This document shows positions 8,774 through 16,725 of a stretch of 35,879 nucleotides of DNA, one piece after another. The stretch is taken from the IMG/VR virus record IMGVR_UViG_3300024968_000001, positions 1 to 35,879 of that record; one strand, given 5' to 3'. The notes under the pieces were generated by a model that was given only the letters and a program-made list of their open reading frames with translations, was not told where the DNA came from and did not search any database. The translations under genes and the position numbers were made by a program. Numbering within the stretch: the stretch's first letter is position 1; every line of letters begins with the position of its first letter. This DNA comes from a virus.

Positions 8774-9474
8774 AGAGATTGATGCCTCAATATTTTTGAA
8801 GTGATTTTTCTCCAATAGCCGCCATACACATCACGGCTTGAGGCCTTGCCCATCACGTGATGCAAAATAACGTTATCAGCAACATAAACGGCGCAATGAT
8901 TTGGAACAGGGCTCACTACTTGCATCAAAATAATGTCGTGCAGCTGCGGACTATCCACTTCAACAAATCCAGCCGATTTATAATTGTCCAGGTAAAGGTT
9001 GTCGCCCTTATTCCACCATTCCACATCGCGTGGGTAATCAATCATTTCAATGCCAAGCTCACGCTTGTAGTAGTCACGCCAGATTGCATAGCAATCGGTA
9101 ATGCCGTGCACAAAATTACGGCCAACATAAGGCGCAACATAGCCGCTAGGCTCTGTGTACGTCCAGGTATGCAATGGGTAATTCATAATTAAATATGGCA
9201 GCTGGTGGCGCTCAATCTCAATCAAATCAGCCTGGCTAGGCGCAGGGTTAACATTGATATGGGAATGCACCACACAAACAACCTTGTACTTGTCGCAAGC
9301 ATCTGCATACTCAGCAGGATCAATCGCAAAATCAATATCACGAGGCGCAACGTTGGTGCATGGTAAGTACAATTGCTTACGGCGATGACTTACCACCAAG
9401 CCACAAACTTCACGCCTTGGTGAGCTTGCTACGTGTGCTTTTACTGCCTCTAAAATATGGTCTGCAATCGTCAT
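8767..9474 (-). CDS. K: gpK-like tail tip protein: JAMM peptidase plus NlpC/P60
   Basis: 235 aa with two domains. Residues 1-110 form a Mov34/JAB metallopeptidase with E22 and the HxH...S...D set H70, H72, S80, D83. Residues 120-230 form an NlpC/P60 hydrolase with catalytic C128 (TDCYAIW) and H193 (NHCAVYV). In lambda-like tails gpK is needed for tail-tip assembly and can cut peptidoglycan during DNA entry. Both active sites look intact. It overlaps the start of gpI and follows gpL after 2 nt. No strong ribosome site, so coupling to gpL is likely. Confidence 0.9.
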   Translation of the reverse strand: MTIADHILEAVKAHVASSPRREVCGLVVSHRRKQLYLPCTNVAPRDIDFAIDPAEYADACDKYKVVCVVHSHINVNPAPSQADLIEIERHQLPYLIMNYPLHTWTYTEPSGYVAPYVGRNFVHGITDCYAIWRDYYKRELGIEMIDYPRDVEWWNKGDNLYLDNYKSAGFVEVDSPQLHDIILMQVVSPVPNHCAVYVADNVILHHVMGKASSRDVYGGYWRKITSKILRHQSLC

Positions 9475-9476
9475 GG

Positions 9477-10169
9477 TTATCTAATCAACTTAATCGCAGG
9501 AAACCCGCCATAAGGCAGTGGATTGTTACCAAAACGTAAACGGCATGAGCGCAATCTTTTACCGCAATCGTCAAGCGACAAATCAGCTGTAGGACTATCG
9601 CTTTTATCTGCCACAGCATCACCGGCATAACTACACTCAGCTGAGCGATAAGCCCAGGTACAAACGTTTTGAATACATTGGCGGCGTGGCAACATAGCGC
9701 CTTCAAGATCTAAAGCGCTGGCGAGCTCCCACTCCACCATTACTTTATTTTCATTGGCTTTACGGTCGATGAAATATACCTCTTCATCCAATGCAGCATT
9801 AGGGTCTGCACTAGGGTTTACACCACCCTCAAAGTTAACCGCATCAAGATATTTTAAGAAGGTACGACGGCGTATGAATTTAACGCGCACCAGATCATCG
9901 TTTTCACGAGACAGCCCACCAATCAATCCATCCACGTTGGCAATACGCAACGTTGGCCTAGCCTGCTTACCATTGCCATTACGCTCAAAGCCATCCGCAT
10001 CAATCGGCAATCTGGTGTAGGTGATAGCATTAAACACAACATTGCCAAGAAGATCATTAACACCATTATGGAAGTAATAATGTTCATCAATGCCAATGGT
10101 ATTAAGATCAAGCTCAAACAGCTCAAGCAAAACACCTGCATTTGCTTTTTGGATGTCAGCAGTAATCAT
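9477..10169 (-). CDS. L: gpL-like tail tip protein with Fe-S cysteine cluster
   Basis: 230 aa. The C-terminal domain carries Cys at 165, 170, 179, 202 and 209. The set C170-x8-C179-x22-C202-x6-C209 matches, as I recall it, the four-cysteine spacing that binds a [4Fe-4S] cluster in lambda gpL. The N-terminal part binds the tail hub. Start ATG overlaps the gpM stop. Neighbours M and K are in lambda order. Confidence 0.9.
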   Translation of the reverse strand: MITADIQKANAGVLLELFELDLNTIGIDEHYYFHNGVNDLLGNVVFNAITYTRLPIDADGFERNGNGKQARPTLRIANVDGLIGGLSRENDDLVRVKFIRRRTFLKYLDAVNFEGGVNPSADPNAALDEEVYFIDRKANENKVMVEWELASALDLEGAMLPRRQCIQNVCTWAYRSAECSYAGDAVADKSDSPTADLSLDDCGKRLRSCRLRFGNNPLPYGGFPAIKLIR

Positions 10170-10495
10170 TCAAACACCTGCTCAAACTTGGTAGAGATCA
10201 CACCAACGTTAGGTGCGATAATTCGACGCGACCAATTACGGCAAAGAACCTTGATTTCACTTCTGCCAGATGGAGTCCAGGTGAATGAATCCACCCCGCT
10301 CTTTGCTTTAAAGAAACTTTCAATCACATCAATTTCAGCAACTGGCCTTTGAAATACAACTGACCACATATCCTTAGTGATATTAATACCATCAGCTACA
10401 CGCTGCTCGTAACCATCACCAAAGCTCACAGTTTTAACACGCGGGGTATTATCAATCACGGCTTCATATGAGGGCTGAAAGTTAAAATCACTCAT
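10166..10495 (-). CDS. M: gpM-like minor tail protein
   Basis: 109 aa, the usual length of the family. It shows the typical FGDGYEQR (about 25-33) and a beta-rich distal-tail-type fold that includes SVVFQRP and SFTWTPSG. It joins the end of the tail tube to the tip complex. ATG overlaps the tape-measure stop (ATGA), and its own stop overlaps the gpL start. Confidence 0.88.
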   Translation of the reverse strand: MSDFNFQPSYEAVIDNTPRVKTVSFGDGYEQRVADGINITKDMWSVVFQRPVAEIDVIESFFKAKSGVDSFTWTPSGRSEIKVLCRNWSRRIIAPNVGVISTKFEQVFE

Positions 10496-12633
10496 GCCAA
10501 CAGCCCGCCTTGACGTTTTTCATTAATCAATACAGAACGAACTGCACTGGCTATCTGGCGGCCAAGATCATTACCTTTATCGCTATTACCTTGAACGTTG
10601 CTACCACTAGCATCAACACTTACTTGAACGTTGTACTCAACATTGCCAGCACCAGCACCACTTGCTTGCACACCAAGCTTGCCGTCTTTACCGCGTTTAA
10701 GCGGAAAAATACCCTCAGCACCAGCTTCACCCATCAAGCCAGCACCATTTGCAAATGCAAACATCGTTGGGCTACTCACTACGCTGCCAGAAAAGGCAGA
10801 TAAACTTGGACTGTTGTAAACACCACCATTAGCATTAGGAATAATGCTTTTAAACCAGTCACTAATCCCACTGCTAAATCCATCAAAAGCTTCAGCAAAT
10901 GGCTCAGTCACTTTTTTACGCGTAAAAATACGGATAAGGTCTTCACCTAACCCATCAACAACATCACGTAGCTCATTACCTTTAACGATAGAATCTTCAA
11001 ATGCAGAGCTAAACGTTAAGCCTAAATCTCTACCAATATTTGAACTTTGAGATGTCTGTTTTTCAAGCGCCTTAAAAGCAGCACTTTGTCTTTCAAGTTC
11101 AGCCTCTTTGATTATGGCAATCTGATCAGCCTCACCATCCATTAGATCGATACGTTCTAAACGGCGCCTATTTTCAATTTCAAGCTGTTTACGCGCACGC
11201 TCTTTATCATTTTCAATTAATGAAGCATTGAGATCTTCTGTCTCACGCAAAATAGCATTGTAGGTTTCAGAATTAGCGTTATAGAATGATTGGGTAGCAT
11301 CATCAGATTCTTGTAACTCAGCCATCATTTCATTGTTACGCTCAATTGAAGCATTAAGTGCATCTGATGATGTAATAGCATCTTCTTGAGCCTTTGATTG
11401 CGCAATCAAGCTTTCTGCATAACTTCTTACTACAGGTGATAGTTGCGTGTAAGCATCAAGTTGCTCCTGAAGCTTCTCTGAAACAGTTTGAGTTGGCTTC
11501 ACAGCGTCATCAAAAGATTTAATAAGCTTAGCCATATCCTCAGTGTATTTTTCAGCATCAGATTTACCAGATGATTTTGATGTTTTATCTTTTTTATCTA
11601 CTGGAGATGGCTCAAATGATGTCTTTGGCTTGTTTCTAGTCTTCGTCTCGTTTTCTGCCCTTGCCCTTTCAATATCAGCAAGCTTTGAGTAAGTGTTAAG
11701 TTCTTTTTGCGCAACCTCGATCTGAGTATTTAGAATTGCGATGTCGTCTGCATTAAAAAATCTTGAAACAGATCCAGCATTATTAAATGCATCGCGAGTT
11801 TTAACGAGCTTAGCCAATCTTTGCTCTGCATCAGCAACACCTTGTGCGCCTGATTTGTTTTCAAAGGCAGCTAAGAAGCCCGCATAAAATCCATCTGAGG
11901 CTTGCGTTAGATCCAAAAACCCTTGAGTTAAATCGGCAAGTGCCGGTAATAGTGTATTACCAAGTTCTATTTTCAAACCTGATGCAGCCTGAGTAATCTT
12001 GGTGATATTGTCGTTAAATTTTCCAGCCGCCTCAGCAACGTCATTAGAAACAATTAACCCAAATCTCTCAGCTTCATCTGAAGATTTTCTTAATCCATCA
12101 GCACCCTGATTAATAAGCGGCAAAAGTTGAGCACCAGACTTACCTAGCAACTCTTGTGCGATAGCAGTTTTTCTGGCGCCATCTTCCATTTTTGATAATT
12201 TATCAGCCACAACAGTAAATAACTCTGCAGTGTCTGTAAAATTTGTTGGGTCTATTTTTAGCTTACCAAATGATTCAATTGCACCAACAGATCCATCTCT
12301 AAAATCTTCTGAAACTTTAGCTAGCTTACCCAACCCAGCTTGCAATGGCTCGAACACGCCCTCAATATCAGCCGCGTATTTAAGCGCAGATAATTTTTCA
12401 GTAGTAGTACCAAGCGTTTGAGACAGGTCACCCATCTCATCAGAAAAGTCTGCAGCAGACCTAACAGACTGCGCAAGAAAACCAACCGCAGTAGCCGCAG
12501 AAAGTCCACCAATTAAACCAGTAATCTTGCCAAAACCTTGCTCAACACCCAACAGACGGTTACTCAAAGATGTGAAAGCGGGAGCGGTTTTATCCTCTGC
12601 CGTAATTTCAATCTTAGTTTCATTTCTCGCCAT
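10492..12633 (-). CDS. H: Tape measure protein (gpH-like)
   Basis: 713 aa from the ATG at 12633 (MARNETKIEITAEDKTAPAF), preferred over an upstream in-frame start because it overlaps the end of the frame-shifted gpT by 14 nt. The N-terminal part has Ala/Gly-rich hydrophobic helices, and a long charged helical region runs from about 330 to 560. The C-terminus has the motif GLMGEAGAEGIFPL (about 655-670), common to tape measures. It fixes tail length and leads DNA injection; at about 1.5 angstrom per residue the tail would be near 107 nm. Long AT-rich coding region. Confidence 0.9.
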   Translation of the reverse strand: MARNETKIEITAEDKTAPAFTSLSNRLLGVEQGFGKITGLIGGLSAATAVGFLAQSVRSAADFSDEMGDLSQTLGTTTEKLSALKYAADIEGVFEPLQAGLGKLAKVSEDFRDGSVGAIESFGKLKIDPTNFTDTAELFTVVADKLSKMEDGARKTAIAQELLGKSGAQLLPLINQGADGLRKSSDEAERFGLIVSNDVAEAAGKFNDNITKITQAASGLKIELGNTLLPALADLTQGFLDLTQASDGFYAGFLAAFENKSGAQGVADAEQRLAKLVKTRDAFNNAGSVSRFFNADDIAILNTQIEVAQKELNTYSKLADIERARAENETKTRNKPKTSFEPSPVDKKDKTSKSSGKSDAEKYTEDMAKLIKSFDDAVKPTQTVSEKLQEQLDAYTQLSPVVRSYAESLIAQSKAQEDAITSSDALNASIERNNEMMAELQESDDATQSFYNANSETYNAILRETEDLNASLIENDKERARKQLEIENRRRLERIDLMDGEADQIAIIKEAELERQSAAFKALEKQTSQSSNIGRDLGLTFSSAFEDSIVKGNELRDVVDGLGEDLIRIFTRKKVTEPFAEAFDGFSSGISDWFKSIIPNANGGVYNSPSLSAFSGSVVSSPTMFAFANGAGLMGEAGAEGIFPLKRGKDGKLGVQASGAGAGNVEYNVQVSVDASGSNVQGNSDKGNDLGRQIASAVRSVLINEKRQGGLLA

Positions 12634-12829
12634 GGTTTTTAATTTTCTCAAATTGAGCAAGTAGCTGCTCTATGTCGGTTATGCCAATTATTTCTGCCAC
12701 GATCTCAAGGGCGGTCCAGTCCAATTTCCCACCCATCATGTTCCATGCCTTTATTGCTAAAACCACGCTTTCATCTGGCAGCAAATCAGACTTGATCGGC
12801 AGGTCTGCCGAATCAAGCCAATCTGTTAT
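12620..12829 (-). CDS. T: gpT-like extension of tail assembly chaperone, made by -1 frameshift
   Basis: The frame has no start of its own. It is entered from gene G by slipping back one base on the A8 run at 12829-12836 (minus strand), just before the G stop codon. The extension is 69 codons, begins ITDWLDSADLPIKSD, contains the segment LDWTALEIVAEIIGITDIEQ, and ends at TGA 12620-12622 inside the start of the tape measure gene. Lambda G and GT work in the same way: GT binds the tape measure and recruits tail tube protein. The layout G, slip, T, H is conserved in long-tailed phages. Confidence 0.88.
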   Translation of the reverse strand: MTDWLDSADLPIKSDLLPDESVVLAIKAWNMMGGKLDWTALEIVAEIIGITDIEQLLAQFEKIKNHGEK

Positions 12830-13161
12830 TTTTTTTCAGCACGCTCTACTTTCAGGTTGTGCTCAGCAATAGAAGCCTTAATTGCATCATTAATGGGTGA
12901 CCACAATTCGGCATGATCATCTACATACGCTGCCCAAAGATCAGGCTCAAATTTAGCGTCAACAGCATCACCGCCAGGGATTAAATCTATCTCCTGCAAA
13001 TTCCAGCCAACAACAAATCTGCGAACAAGATCAAGGCGCGAAGCTCTTTCTGCTAACATCTGCACTTGCTCAGCTTCAGTGGGGCGTCGGATGGTAAATC
13101 GCTTACCATCCACCTCCACTATTGATTCTCGTGCTTTTTTTATTTTTTCAACTAAACTCAT
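12826..13161 (-). CDS. G: gpG-like tail assembly chaperone
   Basis: 111 aa, soluble, charged and helical, ending in ERAEKK. It lies between the tail tube gene and the tape measure, exactly where G stands in lambda. It chaperones the tape measure during tail assembly and is absent from the virion. The GT fusion product spans 12620-13161. The ribosome site is weak; coupling from the tail tube gene (stop 5 nt upstream) is likely. Confidence 0.88.
   Translation of the reverse strand: MSLVEKIKKARESIVEVDGKRFTIRRPTEAEQVQMLAERASRLDLVRRFVVGWNLQEIDLIPGGDAVDAKFEPDLWAAYVDDHAELWSPINDAIKASIAEHNLKVERAEKK
12829..12836 (-). promoter_or_regulatory. Slippery A8 site for programmed -1 frameshift
   Basis: The coding strand reads GAA AAA AAA TAA. 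Two lysine codons in an uninterrupted run of eight A sit next to the zero-frame stop, a classic slippery A-AAA-AAA site. The -1 frame is open for 69 more codons and encodes a gpT-like domain. Confidence 0.85.
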
Positions 13162-13166
13162 GTTGA

Positions 13167-13811
13167 TTAACTTGCGTAGTAGCTAGGAGTGCCGTTCATG
13201 GTGATGGTCGTAGGCGTTGTCACTAAGCCTTGTGCCTGACCACCTGGCAACAAGTTCGCACCCACATAACCAACAAACAACATCACCTGGCCGCCAGCAC
13301 CAAATGTGAATTTAAATGCACGCTTAGCTTGAGCATCTGAAGCCGTTTTCATTGCCAATAATCCAGCATCTGAAACATCCCAAATGTTGTCAAATGTAAA
13401 AGTTGATGCAGCGGGCAAGCCAGGCATTTGCGTACGGCTGTTATCGTGAATAGTAGTGGTATCGATAAAATCAAAGCTACCGCCACTAGAACTAATACTT
13501 GTAGCAGTAGAAATGGTTGTACCAAAAGTGATTTTCTGAGCAGTACCAGAAGAGAATGTGTCAAATGCCGTCGTATCAATACCTTCTAACTCAAAAGTAT
13601 CATTGGTTTTATTTGCTACACGGACCACGCGGTCGTTAACCTGACGCATGCCCTGTACATCTAAGTACAACAAATCACCATTTGAAAGGCCATGAGCCAC
13701 CGATGTGACCTCACCAGGCGATTCCTTCGTAATTGCTGTAATAATGATTGCATCTGCCAATGCAGATTGCATTGCGATCTGCACATTACTCCATTTTTTT
13801 GCTTGTGCCAT
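13167..13811 (-). CDS. V: Major tail tube protein (gpV-like) with inserted domain
   Basis: 214 aa. The N-terminus (1-30) and the part from about 105 onward fit a lambda-type tail tube fold. Between about 32 and 92 lies an insert with HGLSNGDLLYL, DRVVRVANKTNDTFELEG and TFSSGTA, a beta-rich module often labelled ubiquitin-activating-enzyme FCCH-like and found as a decoration on several phage structural proteins. AGGGGC precedes the ATG. Polymer of this protein makes the tail tube. Position after gpU and before gpG confirms the call. Confidence 0.88.
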   Translation of the reverse strand: MAQAKKWSNVQIAMQSALADAIIITAITKESPGEVTSVAHGLSNGDLLYLDVQGMRQVNDRVVRVANKTNDTFELEGIDTTAFDTFSSGTAQKITFGTTISTATSISSSGGSFDFIDTTTIHDNSRTQMPGLPAASTFTFDNIWDVSDAGLLAMKTASDAQAKRAFKFTFGAGGQVMLFVGYVGANLLPGGQAQGLVTTPTTITMNGTPSYYAS

Positions 13812-13826
13812 TTGATTAGCCCCTAA

Positions 13827-14282
13827 TTAAATTGAAACATCAGGCACACTTGCCTGTGTGTAATACTCTACTTTGAAAGATAATGTCGCCTGCCCTGTAG
13901 GTGTTTCAGCTTCTGAGTTTCCATCAGTCTCAATATCAGTGAGTACCATGCTTTTAACCAAACCGCTCAAAGTATTCACTTCTTCTGATTGGTTAATTGC
14001 TTGCTCAACCTCTTTGATAATTTGGTCTATTTCATCATCCAAACCATCCACAGCTTTAGCTACTACATTCACAATTGCCACCAACTCACGTTCAAGTATT
14101 GGGTTGGAATTAATAGTGATTGCCTCAATCACTTCTTTATTGGTAGAAACCACTAATGCAGGCAGCTCGTTTTCTTGCAGTGCTGATATTTTTGACTGAA
14201 ACACGTTAGCGCCTGTGGTTGTTAATCCAGTTAAGGTTGCAACAATGGCGTGCCTGATTTGAGCTCTAACGTGATCTGCCAA
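13827..14282 (-). CDS. U: gpU-like tail terminator protein
   Basis: 151 aa. It starts with a TTG that is 1 nt after the FII stop; the N-terminal pattern IRHAIVATLTGL ... GANVFQSK matches the beginning of gpU-type proteins and supports the TTG. Later parts show ELPALVV and a helix with DDEIDQIIKEVEQAI, then a beta strand end. In lambda gpU caps the finished tail tube and joins it to the head. The order FII-U-V follows lambda except that gpZ is missing between FII and U. Confidence 0.82.
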   Translation of the reverse strand: MADHVRAQIRHAIVATLTGLTTTGANVFQSKISALQENELPALVVSTNKEVIEAITINSNPILERELVAIVNVVAKAVDGLDDEIDQIIKEVEQAINQSEEVNTLSGLVKSMVLTDIETDGNSEAETPTGQATLSFKVEYYTQASVPDVSI

Positions 14283-14283
14283 T

Positions 14284-14562
14284 TTATACTTTCAACAACT
14301 CAATACGTAAAATACCTGTGCCGTCTGGTTCAAAAGTTTTAACTTTGTAATTTGTAGCTTCAATTACTAAAGCTTGCCCTTTTTCTACTCCAATAAAATC
14401 ACTAGCATTTGCTGTAATAAAAGGGTTACTTCCAGCTGCACCAAACTGCTCGGTGTATTCGTGGTCGTAAATAACATTGACTGAGGTAGTGCCTTTCCAA
14501 AGCGCAACAACAGAAAACTCGTTGTCATCAAATAAATCACTTATATCCTCAGTCATTGCCAT
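14284..14562 (-). CDS. FII-like head-tail joining protein
   Basis: 92 aa with the pattern of lambda FII and its relatives: an N-terminal DLFD helix, beta strands, and a GVEKGQALVIEATNYKV core ending in a GTGILRIEL strand. It would close the head-tail connector after DNA packaging and accept the tail. The ATG overlaps the previous stop (TAATG), and AAGG lies about 9 nt upstream. Slightly shorter than lambda FII (117 aa). Confidence 0.78.
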   Translation of the reverse strand: MAMTEDISDLFDDNEFSVVALWKGTTSVNVIYDHEYTEQFGAAGSNPFITANASDFIGVEKGQALVIEATNYKVKTFEPDGTGILRIELLKV

Positions 14563-14750
14563 TAATTACTGCCTTCTTTGCCTTTTTCAGATTCTGCTGC
14601 AGCTTTCTCTTCAGCTTTAGTTAACTTAACTTCTACAGCCCAGCCATGCTTAATCGCCAGCTTGCCTTCTGATTCTGAAACTTTCTCTTTCTTACCAGCA
14701 ACTACTTGTCGATCATCTAGTTGCATGGTGCGTTTTGGAATAATGAACAT
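14562..14750 (-). CDS. Small head-region protein (position of lambda FI)
   Basis: 62 aa. After the N-terminus MFIIPKRTMQ the protein is charged; its C-terminal third is Lys/Glu/Ala-rich and helical. GGAG stands 8 nt before the ATG. It lies between capsid and FII, the place of FI in lambda, but shows no clear FI similarity. A role in head completion or capsid interaction is inferred from position only. Confidence 0.6.
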   Translation of the reverse strand: MFIIPKRTMQLDDRQVVAGKKEKVSESEGKLAIKHGWAVEVKLTKAEEKAAAESEKGKEGSN

Positions 14751-14766
14751 TGTGGATTCTCCATAA

Positions 14767-14802
14767 AGCAGTTAGGAAAAATTTATATTTCACCTAACTG
14801 CT
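14767..14802. repeat. 10-bp inverted repeat after the capsid gene
   Basis: AGCAGTTAGG (14767-14776) and CCTAACTGCT (14793-14802) are perfectly complementary around a 16-nt AT-rich loop. It fills the 61-bp gap between the capsid gene stop (14812) and the next start. On the transcribed strand only three T follow the stem, so it would be at best a weak terminator; mRNA stabilisation or attenuation after the abundant capsid message is as likely. Confidence 0.65.
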
Positions 14803-14811
14803 GCTGAGTGG

Positions 14812-16659
14812 TTAAGCGGTTAATGCGTCTTTCATTGCTGAGAAGCTCTCAGCATGACGTACCGCAATATCAACATCTTGTAAGGCAACAACGCGAACAG
14901 TGCCAGATGTTGAGCCTGTGTATGGATCAACCATCAAATCTAATGAACCCCATTGACCGATAATTAAGTCATTCCAGTTACCTGCAATGATGGCTGAGGC
15001 AACACCTGATGATGAGCCTTTAGTTAAGTTGGCTGGCACTTGATTAGAAACACCACCACGCATACCGCCAATTGACGTTAAGCCTTGAGCATCAGGGAAA
15101 TTCTCGACAATGTAGCCAGAAACACCAGATGATTTAAGTGTGGTCATTAACTTACCAATCACTTTAGCGTTGGTCATAATGCCCATGCTGCCAAAGTCAG
15201 CATTTGCAGTAGCAATATCGCTCCACAACTCAACGATATGCGCCCATGTAGGGGCTAAACCATCAGTACCACCTACTACAGAGCCGATGCCGCTAGTGTT
15301 TAAAATACCGCGTGGCTGATTATCAGCACCAGTGCCGCTGATTGCTGCTAAGTCAATTGCCAAAGCAACTACGCGAGACAAGTCGTTACGAACGAAGCTT
15401 TCAACATCCATGCTTGATTGCAATAACAACTTACGGCTAATGTCAGTAAATGCACCTAATGTTTTAGGTGACATTGTCACTTGGTCAAATGCTTGTTGTG
15501 ATTCTGCTGGTGCGCCTGATTCAGCAACCCAATATGCAGTTGCACCACCTGTTTGACGTGGGATAGCAATCTGGCCAGTTAAGCCAGTCAGCATTTGAGC
15601 ACCCATACGTTGCACTAAAATCTTGTTGCGTAGCAGATCAATAAAAGAACCTGACAATAAATCAGTAGCTACCGTGTTACCACCGGCTGTTGCTGTCGTG
15701 ACATTCAAATCACGCGCCTGCACTTCGATTGGCACAAAGAAACCTTGTGCAGATTTACCGTGTTTTTGTGCAAAAGCATCAGATGCTTCACGCTCAAACT
15801 TTGCAGCCTCTTGTGCTTTACGATCAGCAGGGTTTGCTAATGCGTTTAAGGCACGTAAAAAGCTAAAGTTCCCAGCTTCTTTTTTGGTCATACCAATCGT
15901 TGCGCTATCTACTGGCTTGTTAGCCATGCGCTCTAAAACGATCGATGTAAACTCTTTTACGCTTTTACCATCCTGAATAGCTTGTGCAGCTAAATCAGCG
16001 CATTTGTATTGCGTACCAATCGCTAGAATTTCGTTAACTGTTGACATAGCACCTTTTGCGCCACGCTCTTCAATCACTTTTACGTCAACTTCTGGTTTGG
16101 TTTCTACTTTGTCCATGCTTTTCTCCATAGGGGAATTTTTAATTTCGATAATTGGGTTTGGAGTATCAGCACTTCTGCCGACACCGACTGTTGCATCTGC
16201 TGGCACTGAAACGAGAGAAATTTCGTATGGCTCCCAGTCCGTCACGGTGTAGGTTTCTTGATCGCGTGATTCTTCAGTTAACACTGCTTTATGAATCATG
16301 TATCCAACACTTACGCTGCGACGAATGCCGTCTTTTACGTCTTGAAAAACCTCTTCTGCACGCGCACTTTTCCCAAAACGCACCACAGCACGACCTACTC
16401 GGTCTGTACCGATCTGCACAGATTCAACTACCCCAATATGGTCACGACTATCGTGATCCATTAAAAATGGGCCGCCATCTTTCAAGCGGTCAAGGCGAAT
16501 ACTTTTTTCTTCGTGGCTAAGGATTTCAATTCCCCACCAACGCTCATAAGGTGTTTCAGATGAAAACGCCAACTCAACCGTTCTTGACTCTTCATTAATC
16601 GCTTCACGATTAAATAAAAAGCTTCTGACTTCTTTTGTACCTGGCTTAATTGTTTTCAT
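14812..16659 (-). CDS. Prohead protease fused to HK97-type major capsid protein
   Basis: 615 aa from the ATG at 16659, chosen for its AAGGAG 6 nt upstream. Residues 1-165 are an HK97-type (S78) prohead protease with LMDHD (H69), RRSVSVGY (candidate Ser 115 or 117) and the closing EISLVSVPADA. A charged linker/scaffold-like part follows (about 180-330). Residues from about 330 form the HK97 capsid fold, with segments TATAGGNTVATDLL, QIAIPRQTGGATAYWV and PRGILNTSG. In lambda, protease/scaffold (C/Nu3) and capsid (E) are separate genes. The fused form implies self-cleavage to free the capsid subunit. The gene follows the portal across a 48-bp gap with a hairpin. Confidence 0.9.
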   Translation of the reverse strand: MKTIKPGTKEVRSFLFNREAINEESRTVELAFSSETPYERWWGIEILSHEEKSIRLDRLKDGGPFLMDHDSRDHIGVVESVQIGTDRVGRAVVRFGKSARAEEVFQDVKDGIRRSVSVGYMIHKAVLTEESRDQETYTVTDWEPYEISLVSVPADATVGVGRSADTPNPIIEIKNSPMEKSMDKVETKPEVDVKVIEERGAKGAMSTVNEILAIGTQYKCADLAAQAIQDGKSVKEFTSIVLERMANKPVDSATIGMTKKEAGNFSFLRALNALANPADRKAQEAAKFEREASDAFAQKHGKSAQGFFVPIEVQARDLNVTTATAGGNTVATDLLSGSFIDLLRNKILVQRMGAQMLTGLTGQIAIPRQTGGATAYWVAESGAPAESQQAFDQVTMSPKTLGAFTDISRKLLLQSSMDVESFVRNDLSRVVALAIDLAAISGTGADNQPRGILNTSGIGSVVGGTDGLAPTWAHIVELWSDIATANADFGSMGIMTNAKVIGKLMTTLKSSGVSGYIVENFPDAQGLTSIGGMRGGVSNQVPANLTKGSSSGVASAIIAGNWNDLIIGQWGSLDLMVDPYTGSTSGTVRVVALQDVDIAVRHAESFSAMKDALTA

Positions 16660-16687
16660 TAATTGCTCCTTCATAAGTGCTATAAAA

Positions 16688-16725
16688 CCATGCAAAGCGT
16701 CAACAAATTAAGGCGAAGTGTTGAC
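16688..16725 (-). repeat. 38-bp repeat with palindrome, copy 1 (portal end / capsid leader)
   Basis: This copy and 18795-18832 agree at 36 of 38 positions. It contains GCGTCAACA (16697-16705) and TGTTGACGC (16719-16727), a 9-bp perfect inverted repeat with a 13-nt spacer. On the coding strand it covers the last codons of the portal gene (GTC AAC ACT TCG CCT TAA) and the leader of the capsid gene. Confidence 0.85.

Noticed and set aside
8857-9192. 111-codon rightward ORF opposite gpK
   Set aside because: Antisense shadow of a gene whose two catalytic domains are intact; no context supports it.
12829-12836. A8 run as a sequencing error that split one gene
   Set aside because: Same place and logic as the known G/GT frameshift; both products are expected.
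15623-15976. 117-codon rightward ORF inside the protease-capsid gene
   Set aside because: Shadow of a strongly supported gene; no ribosome site, unnatural composition, no neighbours in that direction.
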